Assembly (NCBI GenBank): GCA_028283765.1
Contig: JAPWJY010000002.1
Span: 62,001 to 126,000 of the forward strand
Reading direction: 5' to 3'
Length of the DNA stretch: 64,000 nt
DNA from: Parvibaculaceae bacterium
GTDB taxonomy: Bacteria; Pseudomonadota; Alphaproteobacteria; Parvibaculales; Parvibaculaceae
The notes beneath the pieces are model-generated. The model was not told where the DNA came from. It worked only from the letters and a program-made list of their open reading frames with translations, and did no database searches. A program made the translations under genes and the position numbers. The number at the start of each line of letters is the position of its first letter. Position 1 is the first letter of the stretch. Shown one piece after another: positions 1-8,182 of this stretch.

Positions 1-668
1 TGCCGGTGCCCCTGACGGCGATGATGGGCGCCTGCGGCATGACCGGGCTTACCGCCTATTTCGGCCTGCTGGAACATGGACGCCCCAACGAAGGGGAGAC
101 GCTGCTGGTCTCCGCCGCGGCGGGGGCGGTCGGCTCCGTCGTCGGCCAGATCGGCAAGATCAAGGGCTGCCGGGTTGTCGGCATCGCAGGCGGCGCGGAC
201 AAATGCCGCTTCATCGTGGAGGAACTCGGCTTCGACGCCGCCGTCGACTACAAGCGCGGCGACTGGCGCGAAGCGCTGGCGGCGGCGACGCCTGACGGCA
301 TCGACGTCAATTTCGAGAATGTCGGCGGCGAGATCATGGATGCAGTGATGGCGCGCATGAACCTTTACAGCCGGATGCCGCTCTGCGGGATGATCTCCGG
401 GTATAATTCAGGCGAACTGATGCGTGGCGATTTTTCACCAATCCTTATGCGCCGGATTCGCGTCAGCGGCTTCATCGTCACCGATTTTGCCGCGAAATTC
501 GCGGAAGGCTCTGTGCAGCTTGCCCAATGGGTGGCGGGCGGCCGTATCAAGCATCATGAAACCATCGTCGAGGGCCTTGAAAATGCCCCAGTCGCGGTCA
601 ATCGCCTGTTTGATGGGCAGAACATCGGCAAATTGATCGTCAAGGTCTCGGAACCTCCGGCCCAATAA
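1..668 (+). CDS. NADP-dependent MDR-family oxidoreductase, C-terminal part (5' end cut by window)
   Basis: C-terminal ~220 residues of a zinc-independent medium-chain dehydrogenase/reductase of the CurA/YncB/leukotriene B4 dehydrogenase type, soluble and NADPH-dependent. The Rossmann fold is visible as the run VSAAAGAVGS (glycine-rich nucleotide loop), followed by GCRVVGIAGG and an acidic/basic pair typical of NADP binding. The stretch AMMGACGMTGLTAYFGLL is the family's active-site-adjacent helix. Full-length members are ~330-340 residues, so about 110 are missing upstream. The reading frame is open to the window edge, so the real start lies outside. It stops about 115 bases before the Liv operon. 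Substrate unknown: probably an alpha,beta-unsaturated ketone or quinone. Confidence 0.88.
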   Translation, partial: PVPLTAMMGACGMTGLTAYFGLLEHGRPNEGETLLVSAAAGAVGSVVGQIGKIKGCRVVGIAGGADKCRFIVEELGFDAAVDYKRGDWREALAAATPDGIDVNFENVGGEIMDAVMARMNLYSRMPLCGMISGYNSGELMRGDFSPILMRRIRVSGFIVTDFAAKFAEGSVQLAQWVAGGRIKHHETIVEGLENAPVAVNRLFDGQNIGKLIVKVSEPPAQ

Positions 669-685
669 GATACAGACCTCGCATT

Positions 686-706
686 CCGGGGCTTGCGTCC
701 CGGCCT
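686..706 (+). terminator. Weak hairpin after the MDR reductase gene
   Basis: CCGGG (686-690) pairs with CCCGG (699-703) around an 8-base loop, followed by CCTTTCCCC. The stem is short and the T-run poor, so this is only a possible terminator between the reductase and the Liv operon. Confidence 0.3.
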
Positions 707-782
707 TTCCCCTGTCCATGCTGGTGCAGCAATCGACTGTTCGCCGACTTGAACAGTAGCCGGATGAGACGCCAGGGGGCCG

Positions 783-1697
783 ATGGATTATTTTCTACAG
801 CAACTGATCAACGGCGCGACGCTCGGGGCCATCTACGGGCTCATCGCGCTGGGCTACACGATGGTTTACGGCATCATCGGCATGATCAATTTCGCTCATG
901 GCGACATCTACATGGTCGGCGCCTTCATCTCGCTGATCGGGCTGATGGTGATGGGGGCGCTGGGATTGACCTTCATCCCGCTCGCCCTCTTCCTGGTGGT
1001 ACTGCTCGCCATGATCTTCACCGCGCTCTATGGCTGGACCGTCGAGCGCATCGCCTACCGCCCGCTGCGCGGCTCGTCGAGACTGGCCCCGCTGATTTCC
1101 GCCATTGGCACCTCGATCTTCCTGCAAAACTATGTGCAGATCGCCCAGGGCGCGCGCGCCAAGCCCTTGCCGCCGATGGTTCGCGGATCGGTGGACCTCA
1201 TCCACACCGGCAATTTTCAGGTTACGATCAGCTATCTGCAAATCATGATCATCGCCCTGACCGTGGTGCTGATGGCGGGCTTCACCTTTATGATCCGCAA
1301 GACCTCGCTTGGCCGCGCCCAGCGCGCCACCGAGCAGGACATGACCATGGCCTCGCTGCTCGGCATAAATGTCGACCGGACCATCTCGATCACCTTCATC
1401 ATCGGCGCATCGCTTGCCGCCGTCGCCGGGCTGATGGTGACGCTCTATTATGGCGTGATCGATTTCTACATCGGCTTCATCGCGGGGATAAAGGCTTTCA
1501 CCGCCGCCGTTCTGGGCGGCATCGGCTCGCTGCCGGGCGCGATGCTGGGCGGTTTCCTCATCGGTCTCATCGAGGCTTTCTGGTCCGGCTATTTCAGCGT
1601 CGCCTACAAGGACGTCGGCGTCTTCGCCATTCTCGTGCTGGTGCTGATTTTCCGCCCCACGGGCTTGCTCGGCAAACCCGAGATCGAGAAGGTCTGA
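783..1697 (+). CDS. livH: Branched-chain amino acid ABC transporter permease LivH
   Basis: Inner-membrane permease of a HAAT-type ABC importer for branched-chain or related amino acids. The 304-residue protein opens with a motif close to the family norm (FLQQLINGATLGAIYGLIAL) and carries the GMINFAHGDIYMVGAF segment shared by LivH proteins. It has about eight hydrophobic helices and ends with the GRPTGLLG-like tail (here FRPTGLLGKPE). ATG 783 is preceded by AGGGGGC. It is the first gene of a tight cassette: livM follows after 3 bases, then livG, livF and a small membrane protein overlap one another. Its partner is LivM. The substrate cannot be read from sequence. Confidence 0.95.
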   Translation: MDYFLQQLINGATLGAIYGLIALGYTMVYGIIGMINFAHGDIYMVGAFISLIGLMVMGALGLTFIPLALFLVVLLAMIFTALYGWTVERIAYRPLRGSSRLAPLISAIGTSIFLQNYVQIAQGARAKPLPPMVRGSVDLIHTGNFQVTISYLQIMIIALTVVLMAGFTFMIRKTSLGRAQRATEQDMTMASLLGINVDRTISITFIIGASLAAVAGLMVTLYYGVIDFYIGFIAGIKAFTAAVLGGIGSLPGAMLGGFLIGLIEAFWSGYFSVAYKDVGVFAILVLVLIFRPTGLLGKPEIEKV

Positions 1698-1700
1698 GCC

Positions 1701-2978
1701 ATGACCGCCCTGCGCCTCAGAACCGAACTCGTGGATGCGCTGATCGCGGCCTTTGTCGCGGCGCTTCTCGCCCTGCCTCTCCTCGGCTTCAAGCTGACCG
1801 ATTCGGCCACGGGACTTTCCCTCGATTACCGCTGGCCCCTCGTCGGCTATGCCGCCGGTGCCGTCTTTACCGGGCGGCTCGCCATCGGCCAGCTTCGCCA
1901 TTTCTTCGGCGCCCGCTTCGACAGGACGCGCGGTCAGAGCGACATCTACAGCGCCGACCCCGGGCGGGCGCGGATCATGTTCGGCTGGGCGCTCATCGCC
2001 ATCGCGCTGGTCCTGCCGTGGCTGCCCTTCGCCGACAAGGGGCTGGTGGACAAGGCGACGCTCGTTCTCATCTATGTGATGCTCGGCTGGGGACTCAACA
2101 TCGTGGTGGGGCTCGCGGGCCTGCTCGACCTCGGTTATGTCGCGTTTTACGCCATCGGGGCCTATGCCTATGCCCTGCTGGCCAAGACCTTCGGCATTTC
2201 CTTCTGGCTCTGTCTGCCGCTCGCGGGCCTGCTCGCCGCGAGCTTCGGCATATTGCTCGGATTTCCGGTACTGCGCTTGCGCGGCGATTATCTCGCCATC
2301 GTCACGCTCGGCTTCGGCGAGATCATCCGGGTCATCCTGCAAAACTGGGGCGAGGTCACCGGGGGCCCCAACGGCATCAACAGCGTGCCGCGCCCGACCT
2401 TCTTCGGCCTGCCGTTTTCAGCGATTTCGCCAACCGGCCCGACTTTCCACGAATTTTTCGGCCTGCCCTTCTCGCCTGTCCACCGGATCTATTTTCTCTA
2501 TTACCTCATTCTGGCGCTCGCCCTCTTCACCAATATCTTCATCATCCGCATCCGCCGCCTGCCGGCCGGACGGGCGTGGGAAGCCTTGCGCGAGGATGAA
2601 ACTGCCTGCAAGAGCCTCGGCATCAACCCGACCCTGACCAAGCTTGCCGCTTTCGCCACCGGGGCCTGTTTCGCGGGCTTTGCGGGCAGCTTCTTCGCCA
2701 CCCGGCAAGGCTTCATCAGTCCCGAGAGTTTCAGCTTCATCGAGTCCGCCATCATTCTCGCCGTTGTCGTGCTGGGCGGCATGGGCAGCCAGATCGGCAT
2801 CGTCTTCGCCGCCCTGCTGCTGGTCGGCCTGCCGGAATGGTTCCGGGAGCTTGAGCAATACCGGATGCTCGCCTTCGGCGCGGCGATGGTGCTGATCATG
2901 CTCTGGCGGCCGCGCGGCCTGCTCGCGAGCCGCAGTCCGACCGTGCGCCTCGGCAAACTCGCGGAGGCCGCTTCATGA
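1701..2978 (+). CDS. livM: Branched-chain amino acid ABC transporter permease LivM
   Basis: Second inner-membrane permease of the Liv importer, 425 residues. This is the long form: the first ~110 residues are an extra N-terminal region with two hydrophobic helices, as in LivM proteins carrying a DUF3382-type extension. The core LivM module follows, with [23 protein letters not shown] around residues 133-155 and the conserved [18 protein letters not shown]. The EAA-like loop reads [20 protein letters not shown], the coupling helix that meets the ATPases. The 3' end overlaps the livG start by 4 bases (ATGA), which implies translational coupling. Confidence 0.95.
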   Translation: MTALRLRTELVDALIAAFVAALLALPLLGFKLTDSATGLSLDYRWPLVGYAAGAVFTGRLAIGQLRHFFGARFDRTRGQSDIYSADPGRARIMFGWALIAIALVLPWLPFADKGLVDKATLVLIYVMLGWGLNIVVGLAGLLDLGYVAFYAIGAYAYALLAKTFGISFWLCLPLAGLLAASFGILLGFPVLRLRGDYLAIVTLGFGEIIRVILQNWGEVTGGPNGINSVPRPTFFGLPFSAISPTGPTFHEFFGLPFSPVHRIYFLYYLILALALFTNIFIIRIRRLPAGRAWEALREDETACKSLGINPTLTKLAAFATGACFAGFAGSFFATRQGFISPESFSFIESAIILAVVVLGGMGSQIGIVFAALLLVGLPEWFRELEQYRMLAFGAAMVLIMLWRPRGLLASRSPTVRLGKLAEAAS

Positions 2979-3838
2979 ACAAGGACACGCTCCCGCAACG
3001 CATTCTGGAAGTCGAGCGCCTGTCCATCCGCTTTGGCGGCCTGCTGGCGGTCAACGATCTTTCCTTTGCAGCCCATGACCGGGAAATCACCGCGATCATC
3101 GGCCCGAACGGGGCCGGCAAAACCACCGTGTTCAATTGCCTTACGGGCTTTTACAAGCCCGGCGTCGGGCGCATTCGCCTCACCCATGCCGATGGCCGCG
3201 ATTATCTGCTGGAGCGGATGGACGATTTCCGGATCGCGCGTGAGGCGCGTGTGGTCCGCACCTTCCAGAATATCCGCCTGTTCGCGGGCATGAGCGTGCT
3301 GGAAAACCTGCTGGTCGCGCAACATGCCGCGCTGATGCGCGCCTCGCTCTTTTCGGTCGCGGGTATGCTCGGCCTGCCGTCCTATCGCAAGGCAGAGAAA
3401 ATCGCCATCGAGCGGGCGCGCCACTGGCTGGAGAAAACGGAGCTGATCGCCGCCGCCGATGAAGCCGCGGGCAGCCTGCCCTATGGCGCGCAGCGCCGGC
3501 TGGAAATTGCGCGCGCCATGTGCGCGGAACCGGTGCTTCTCTGCCTCGATGAACCGGCGGCAGGGCTCAATCCTCATGAGTCCCTTGAACTCAATGAACT
3601 GCTGCTGGCCATCCGCGCGGAAACCGGCACGGCGATCCTGCTGATCGAGCATGACATGAGCGTGGTGATGCAGATTTCCGATCATGTGATCGTGCTGGAC
3701 CATGGCGCGAAGATCGCCGACGGCAGCCCGCAGGCGGTCCGGGCGGACGAAGCGGTGATCCACGCCTATCTCGGCACGCCTGATTCGGAAGACCTGCCCC
3801 CCGACCTTGCCATCGGCATCGCGAAGGCAGGCCGGTGA
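2975..3838 (+). CDS. livG: Branched-chain amino acid ABC transporter ATPase LivG
   Basis: Cytoplasmic ATPase subunit of the Liv importer, 287 residues. Walker [10 protein letters not shown] is at residues 43-51. The signature helix is the LivG-type [15 protein letters not shown] rather than LSGGQ, and Walker B with its glutamate is [13 protein letters not shown]. The segment [27 protein letters not shown] is the usual LivG Q-loop. It overlaps livM by 4 bases and livF by 4, so all subunits should be made stoichiometrically from one transcript. Confidence 0.95.
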   Translation: MNKDTLPQRILEVERLSIRFGGLLAVNDLSFAAHDREITAIIGPNGAGKTTVFNCLTGFYKPGVGRIRLTHADGRDYLLERMDDFRIAREARVVRTFQNIRLFAGMSVLENLLVAQHAALMRASLFSVAGMLGLPSYRKAEKIAIERARHWLEKTELIAAADEAAGSLPYGAQRRLEIARAMCAEPVLLCLDEPAAGLNPHESLELNELLLAIRAETGTAILLIEHDMSVVMQISDHVIVLDHGAKIADGSPQAVRADEAVIHAYLGTPDSEDLPPDLAIGIAKAGR

Positions 3839-4584
3839 TGCTGAACGTCCGCAACCTTCGTTCCGGCTATGGCCATGTCAACGTGCTCAAGGGCATCGAC
3901 CTTGAGGTCAATCAGGGCGAAATCGTTTCCCTGATCGGTTCTAACGGCGCAGGCAAGACCACCCTGCTGATGACATTGTGCGGCAAGCCCCGCGCTCAGT
4001 CCGGCGCCATCCTTTTCGACGGCACCGATATCACCGGCATGCCGACCCATGAAATCATCCGGCTGGGCCTTGCCCATGCCCCGGAAGGACGGCACATCTT
4101 CCCCCGCATGAGCGTGATGGAAAATCTGCAGATGGGTGCCTTTGGCCGCCCACTGGCCGAGTTCCGGCAATCGCTCGACCGTGTGCTCACTCTCTTTCCC
4201 CGGCTGCAGGAAAGATTGAACCAGCGCGGCGGCACGCTCTCGGGCGGAGAACAGCAGATGCTGGCCATCGGCAGGGCGCTCATGGCCTCCCCGAAACTGC
4301 TGCTGCTCGACGAGCCCTCACTCGGTCTCGCCCCCCTCATCGTGAAACAATTGTTCGGCATCATCGCCAGCATCGCGCGGGATGAGAAGATCACCATTCT
4401 GCTGGTCGAACAGAACGCCTTTCAGGCGCTGAAACTCGCGGACCGGGCGCACATCATGGTGAACGGTGAGATCGCCATGTCGGGCCGGGGCGCCGATCTG
4501 CTGCATGATCCCAAGGTGCGCAATGCCTATCTGGAAGGGGGCCGGCTCCCCGCCACAGCCGTGGAGGCCGGGATCCATGACTGA
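3835..4584 (+). CDS. livF: Branched-chain amino acid ABC transporter ATPase LivF
   Basis: Second ATPase of the Liv importer, 248-249 residues. Walker A GSNGAGKTT lies near residues 35-43, the signature is LSGGEQQMLAIGRAL, and Walker B is LLLLDEPSLGLAP. The motif APEGRHIFPRMSVMENL is diagnostic for LivF. The start is either GTG 3835 or the adjacent in-frame ATG 3838; the livG stop TGA lies across them, so either implies coupled translation. It overlaps the next small gene by 8 bases. Confidence 0.95.
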   Translation: MMLNVRNLRSGYGHVNVLKGIDLEVNQGEIVSLIGSNGAGKTTLLMTLCGKPRAQSGAILFDGTDITGMPTHEIIRLGLAHAPEGRHIFPRMSVMENLQMGAFGRPLAEFRQSLDRVLTLFPRLQERLNQRGGTLSGGEQQMLAIGRALMASPKLLLLDEPSLGLAPLIVKQLFGIIASIARDEKITILLVEQNAFQALKLADRAHIMVNGEIAMSGRGADLLHDPKVRNAYLEGGRLPATAVEAGIHD

Positions 4585-4939
4585 TTCCATCCTCGGCACC
4601 AGCCTGCCGGTGTTCATCGCCATCACCCTCATCTTCATGGGCGGCTGCGCGCTGATGACGGGCCGGGCGACGGCCCGGAACTGGCGGCCTCTCTGGCACC
4701 TGCTGCCCTATGCCCTGCTGCTGGGCGCGGGCGACCGCTTCATCATCTATGCTCTCTTCGGGGGCGAACTCACCCTGGTGAGCGGCTATCTGATCGATAC
4801 AGCCCTGCTTTTCATCATTGCCCTTGCCGCCTACCGCCTGACGCTGGCCCGCCAGATGGTCCGCCAGTATCCGTGGCTCCATGCCCCCAAAGGGCTTTGG
4901 AGCTGGCAGGAAAGGACGGAGGCCAAAGACGGCAACTGA
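4577..4939 (+). CDS. Small membrane protein of the Liv operon (DUF6867-like)
   Basis: 120-residue membrane protein, starting at ATG 4577 inside the last codons of livF. Three hydrophobic stretches are visible: an N-terminal helix (LPVFIAITLIFMGGCALM), a middle one (LWHLLPYALLLGAG) and one near residues 72-90 (YLIDTALLFIIALAAY). The C-terminus is charged and ends in a tryptophan-containing tail (APKGLWSW). A small protein of this kind follows livF in many alphaproteobacterial Liv operons, and I believe the Pfam name is DUF6867. It has no assigned function; a role in assembly or regulation of the permease is inference from position only. Confidence 0.75.
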   Translation: MTDSILGTSLPVFIAITLIFMGGCALMTGRATARNWRPLWHLLPYALLLGAGDRFIIYALFGGELTLVSGYLIDTALLFIIALAAYRLTLARQMVRQYPWLHAPKGLWSWQERTEAKDGN

Positions 4940-5037
4940 GGATTGCAGCGGTCCGGTTACGGAGTAGACTTCCAGTTCCGGCAGCATCCATCCGTGCCAT
5001 GCGCATATCGGCCTTGGCCTCATTCGGGGGACTTTCT

Positions 5038-6144
5038 ATGAATCGCTTCAGATTACTCATGCTCGGCGCGGCCACTTCGCTGATACTGGCGGCGACCGCC
5101 GCCCGGGCGGACATTGTTGTCGGCGTGGCTGGCCCGCTCACGGGCAGCGAGGCCGTCTTCGGGGAGCAATTCAGCCACGGCGCCAGCAAGGCCGTCGACG
5201 ACATCAACAAGAAGGGCGGCCTGCTCGGCCAGAAGCTCGTGCTCAAATCCGGCGATGACGCCTGCGATCCCAAGCAGGCCGTGAGCGTAGCCAACGACAT
5301 GGCGAGCGCGGGCGCCGCGGTCGTGATCGGGCATTTCTGCTCGGGCTCGTCCATCCCCGCCTCCGACGTCTATGCGGAATCGAACATCATCCAGATCTCG
5401 CCCGGCTCGACCAACCCGGATTTCACCGAGCGCGGCCTGCCCAACGTGTTCCGCGTGTGCGGGCGCGACGACGCTCAGGGCCCGATCGCGGCGGAATATG
5501 TCCAGTCGCATTTCAAGGGCAAGACCATCGCCATCGTGCAGGACAAATCCACCTACGGTCAGGGCCTCGCCGACCAGTTCAAGGCCAAACTGAATGCACT
5601 GGGTACCAAGGAAGTGCTCTATGATTCGATCACGGCGGGCGACAAGGATTTCAGCCCCCTCGTCTCCAAGCTGAAACAGGCCAATGTCGATGTGCTCTAT
5701 TTCGGCGGCTACAAGACCGAAGCAGGGCTGATCACGCGCCAGCTTCGCGAACAAGGCCTGAAGACCATCCTCGTCAGCGGCGATGCGCTCGTGACGGACG
5801 AATATTGGGCGATCACGGGAGATGCGGGCCAGGGAACGCTGATGACCTTCGGTCCGGACCCGCGGCTCAACCCGGTGAACAAGACGCTCGTCGAGGAATT
5901 CCGCGCCGACAAATATGAGCCGGAAGCCTATACGCTCTACACCTATGCCGCCCTTCAGGCCTGGGCCGACGCCGTGACCAAGGCGGGGACAACCGATGCC
6001 ACCAAGGTGGCAGCCGAGTTGAAGAAGGACAAATTCTCCACGGCGCTCGGGGAAATCCAGTTCGATGCCAAGGGCGACAACAAGGCACCGGGCTACGTCG
6101 TCTATGAATGGAACAACGGCAAATATGCCTATGTGAAAAACTAG
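5038..6144 (+). CDS. Branched-chain amino acid ABC transporter substrate-binding protein (LivK/LivJ type)
   Basis: Periplasmic binding protein of the Liv importer, 368 residues, with a signal peptide of about 23 residues ending ATAARA-D. The mature protein opens IVVGVAGPLTGSEAVFGEQF, the standard peripla_BP_6 start. It keeps the disulfide pair typical of LivK/LivJ (DDACDPKQAV and GHFCSGSSIPAS). I chose ATG 5038 because it begins exactly at the signal peptide and has GGGGG 8 bases upstream; an upstream in-frame extension lacks signal character. It lies 98 bases after the small membrane protein, so it may also have its own promoter. A strong hairpin follows the stop. Confidence 0.94.
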   Translation: MNRFRLLMLGAATSLILAATAARADIVVGVAGPLTGSEAVFGEQFSHGASKAVDDINKKGGLLGQKLVLKSGDDACDPKQAVSVANDMASAGAAVVIGHFCSGSSIPASDVYAESNIIQISPGSTNPDFTERGLPNVFRVCGRDDAQGPIAAEYVQSHFKGKTIAIVQDKSTYGQGLADQFKAKLNALGTKEVLYDSITAGDKDFSPLVSKLKQANVDVLYFGGYKTEAGLITRQLREQGLKTILVSGDALVTDEYWAITGDAGQGTLMTFGPDPRLNPVNKTLVEEFRADKYEPEAYTLYTYAALQAWADAVTKAGTTDATKVAAELKKDKFSTALGEIQFDAKGDNKAPGYVVYEWNNGKYAYVKN

Positions 6145-6155
6145 GCGCAGTGCAA

Positions 6156-6182
6156 GGCCCGGAACATTTCATGTTCCGGGCC
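6156..6182. terminator. Bidirectional hairpin between the Liv binding protein and the Gre-type gene
   Basis: A perfect 12-bp stem, 6156-6167 against 6171-6182, with a 3-base loop. It sits just after the binding-protein stop and contains the stop codon of the converging Gre-type gene (6169-6171). It has no long T-run, so it is better seen as a shared transcript-end hairpin than as a canonical intrinsic terminator. Confidence 0.65.
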
Positions 6183-6681
6183 CAGGCCAGTCCGCATTCA
6201 GTTCCGCATCCACGCCGTTGTCGATCTCGATGATTTCCGCTTCGCCGCCCGGCACCGGCCGGATATCCCCGGTTTTAGCCCCGATCAAAGCCCGCGCGAT
6301 GGGCGCGACATAGGACACATATCCGGCTTTGGGGTCCGCTTCATCCTCACCCACGATGCGAAACGACATCCCCTTGCCGTCGTCGCGCTCGATAACCACC
6401 TTCGAGCCGAAACCGACAACCGATCCGGCATCGGGCTCCAACTCCACCAGCACGACCGTGGAGCGGCGCTGCGCCCAGTAGCGCAGATCGCGCGACAGTC
6501 TGGCGATCTCAGCCCGGTCCGCATTCTTGTGAGCCACGCCCAACGCCTTGCGCAGGGATTCGATCTCCCGGTCCATCAAGGCGAGGCCCCGCTTCGTCAC
6601 GAAATTCGGATGCGGGCTTACCGGCCGTTCCGGCATTTCGGTATCCTCGCCCTCACCTTCTTTGACAAATGCACGGCTCAT
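6169..6681 (-). CDS. GreA/GreB-family transcription elongation factor-like protein
   Basis: 170-residue protein with the two-domain layout of the GreA/GreB family. There is a charged N-terminal helical region (TKRGLALMDREIESLRKAL ... ADRAEIARLSRDLRYWAQRR) and a C-terminal FKBP-like domain (VGFGSKVVIERDDGKGMSFRIVGEDEADPKAGYVSYVAPIARALIGAKTGD). The start MSRAFVKE is the common opening of alphaproteobacterial GreA-domain proteins, so I place it at 6681; a longer upstream reading into the guanidine leader has no protein-like character. The coiled-coil is shorter than in GreA, so it may be a Gre-factor homologue with a different role (for example Rnk- or Gfh-like). Confidence 0.82.
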   Translation of the reverse strand: MSRAFVKEGEGEDTEMPERPVSPHPNFVTKRGLALMDREIESLRKALGVAHKNADRAEIARLSRDLRYWAQRRSTVVLVELEPDAGSVVGFGSKVVIERDDGKGMSFRIVGEDEADPKAGYVSYVAPIARALIGAKTGDIRPVPGGEAEIIEIDNGVDAELNADWPGPGT

Positions 6682-6821
6682 TGGCTTATCGATGCTTTCC
6701 AGGGCAGCAGCCTCTCCGCCCCATGCCTGTTTCCGGGCAGAAAGATGCGAAGTTGCCGACAATATGGGCAGCCCTCCTGCCGGACCGCCCTCATTCCATC
6801 CTACTCTCCTTCCTTCTTGCA

Positions 6822-6836
6822 TGGCACATAGTTTGC
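6822..6836 (+). promoter_or_regulatory. Sigma-54 (RpoN) -24/-12 promoter of the guanidine operon
   Basis: TGGCAC at 6822-6827 and TTGC at 6833-6836 match the sigma-54 consensus TGGCAC-N5-TTGC, with exactly 10 bases between the invariant GG (6823-6824) and GC (6835-6836). A start point about 12 bases after the GC falls near 6847-6849, exactly where the riboswitch begins. That coincidence strengthens the call. Sigma-54 control would tie the operon to nitrogen limitation through an NtrC-type activator. I did not find a convincing activator site upstream. Confidence 0.75.
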
Positions 6837-6849
6837 GTAATACATGTTG

Positions 6850-6956
6850 GCAGCGGCTAGGGTTCCGGCCTTCCCATCGGGAGGGTGCTGGTCCGAGAGC
6901 CGCAACCCCCTCGGTGAACAGCGGCGGGGTACACGGCGGGACAAAAGCCCGGGAGG
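6850..6956 (+). ncRNA. Guanidine-I riboswitch (ykkC class)
   Basis: The three most conserved blocks of the ykkC/guanidine-I aptamer occur in order with natural spacing: CTAGGGTTCCG at 6857-6867, GGTCCGAGAG at 6890-6899, and ACACGGCGGGACAAAAGCCC at 6931-6950, followed by GGGAG. Between the first two blocks is a hairpin (CTTCCC...GGGAGG). The aptamer senses free guanidinium and turns expression on. Downstream, 6969-6978 pairs with 7001-7010 as a 10-bp hairpin with one G-U. The CCTCC it contains could otherwise pair with the GGAGG ribosome site before ATG 7061, which suggests translational control (inference). Confidence 0.95.
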
Positions 6957-7060
6957 TTGTTGTGATGCGAGGATTGGCATTCACATGACCGCCATGTCAC
7001 GCCGATCCTCCAACGTGAAACATCCGGAATCTGATGATCCGGTAAGCTGGAGGGTAATAG

Positions 7061-8134
7061 ATGAAGGTGTTTTTCCGCAAAATCCTGACTGCCGTGGCAC
7101 TGGCTGTCCTTGTCGCGGGCGCCAGCGTGCACAGCGCCGAGGCAGCTCCCAAAAAGGAATTCAAGTTCGCCTGGTCGATCTATGTCGGCTGGATGCCCTG
7201 GGGCTGGGCCGCCGATCATGGCATCATCAAGAAATGGGCCGACAAATACGGCATCAAGATCGATGTCGTGCAGTTCAATGATTACGTCGAGTCGATCAAT
7301 CAATATACCGCCGGCGGCTTTGACGGCGTGACGGTCACCAACATGGACGCCCTGTCCATCCCCGCCGTAGGCGGCGTCGACACCAGCGCCATCATCGTCG
7401 GCGACTATTCCAACGGCAATGACGCGATCATCCTGAAGGACAAGAAGGACCTTGCGGATATCAAGGGCCAGAAGGTCAATCTGGTCCAGTATTCCGTTTC
7501 CCACTATCTGCTCGCCCGCGCCCTCCAGTCCAAGGGCATGACCGAGCCGGACGTCAATGTGGTCAATACATCGGACGCCGACATGATCAGCGCCTGGAAG
7601 ACGCCGGATGTAACCGCGGTGGTGACCTGGAACCCGATGGTCGCCGACATATTGACGGGCAAGGAAGCCCATGACGTCTTCGACTCCAGCAAAATTCCCG
7701 GCGAAATCATGGATATTGCCGTGGTCAACACCGATGTGCTGAAGGACAATCCCGACTTCGCCAAGGCCCTGACCGGCGCGTGGTATGAAACGCTCGGCAT
7801 CATGGAAAGCAAGACCGCGGAAGGCAAAGAGGCGCGCGAAGCCATGGCCAAGGCCTCCGGCACCGATCTCGCCGGATTTGAAGGCCAGTTGAAGACCACC
7901 AAGCTCTTCACCACGCCGAAAGAGGGCGTGACTTTCACCCAGGGCGACCTTGCCACCATCATGAACAGGGTCCGTGACTTCCTGTTTGCCCACAGCCTGC
8001 TCGGCAATGGCGCAGCCTCCGCCGATGTGGTTGGCATCGAATTCGCCAACGGCAAGATCCTTGGCGACAAGGGCAACGTGAAGTTCCGCTTCACCGACAA
8101 ATACATGAAGCTTGCCGAACAGGGCAAACTTTAG
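7061..8134 (+). CDS. Periplasmic ABC substrate-binding protein of the guanidine/urea-carboxylase cluster
   Basis: 357-residue NitT/TauT-type binding protein with a signal peptide of about 28 residues (ending HSAEAA). It matches the family found beside 'urea carboxylase' genes (TIGR03427 type). Recognisable parts are FKFAWSIYVGWMPWGWAADHGIIKKWADKYGIKIDVV near the N-terminus and SDADMISAWKTPDVTAVVTWNPMV in the middle. A GGAGGG ribosome site precedes ATG 7061. It is the first gene after the guanidine-I riboswitch, so the likely ligand is guanidine or a guanidino compound (inference). The permease and ATPase genes that normally follow are absent; the next gene is an enzyme subunit. It must use a transporter core encoded elsewhere, or act as a sensor or scavenger. 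Confidence 0.88.
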   Translation: MKVFFRKILTAVALAVLVAGASVHSAEAAPKKEFKFAWSIYVGWMPWGWAADHGIIKKWADKYGIKIDVVQFNDYVESINQYTAGGFDGVTVTNMDALSIPAVGGVDTSAIIVGDYSNGNDAIILKDKKDLADIKGQKVNLVQYSVSHYLLARALQSKGMTEPDVNVVNTSDADMISAWKTPDVTAVVTWNPMVADILTGKEAHDVFDSSKIPGEIMDIAVVNTDVLKDNPDFAKALTGAWYETLGIMESKTAEGKEAREAMAKASGTDLAGFEGQLKTTKLFTTPKEGVTFTQGDLATIMNRVRDFLFAHSLLGNGAASADVVGIEFANGKILGDKGNVKFRFTDKYMKLAEQGKL

Positions 8135-8143
8135 GATCTATGG

Positions 8144-8168
8144 ACGGAAGGGGCGCCGCCCCTTCCGT
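8144..8168 (+). terminator. GC-rich hairpin just after the binding-protein gene
   Basis: An 11-bp perfect stem, 8144-8154 against 8158-8168, loop GCC, begins 10 bases after the stop of the binding-protein gene. There is no T-run. It more likely stabilises the upstream mRNA segment or partly attenuates transcription than ends it, since no promoter is evident before the following enzyme genes. Confidence 0.5.
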
Positions 8169-8182
8169 ATGCTCTCAACGAC

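Noticed and set aside
795-2342. Long minus-strand open frame opposite livH/livM
   Set aside because: Shadow of high-GC coding DNA: its translation is rich in Asp, Glu, His, Gln and Arg without a recognisable fold, and the plus strand holds clear Liv permeases. The same reasoning applies to 13861-15756 (-), 33147-35213 (-), 43137-45059 (+) and 47196-49367 (+).
6670-6686. Possible NtrC half-sites (GC-N11-GC) upstream of the sigma-54 promoter
   Set aside because: The symmetry is weak, only the GC pairs match, and it overlaps the start codon of the Gre-type gene.
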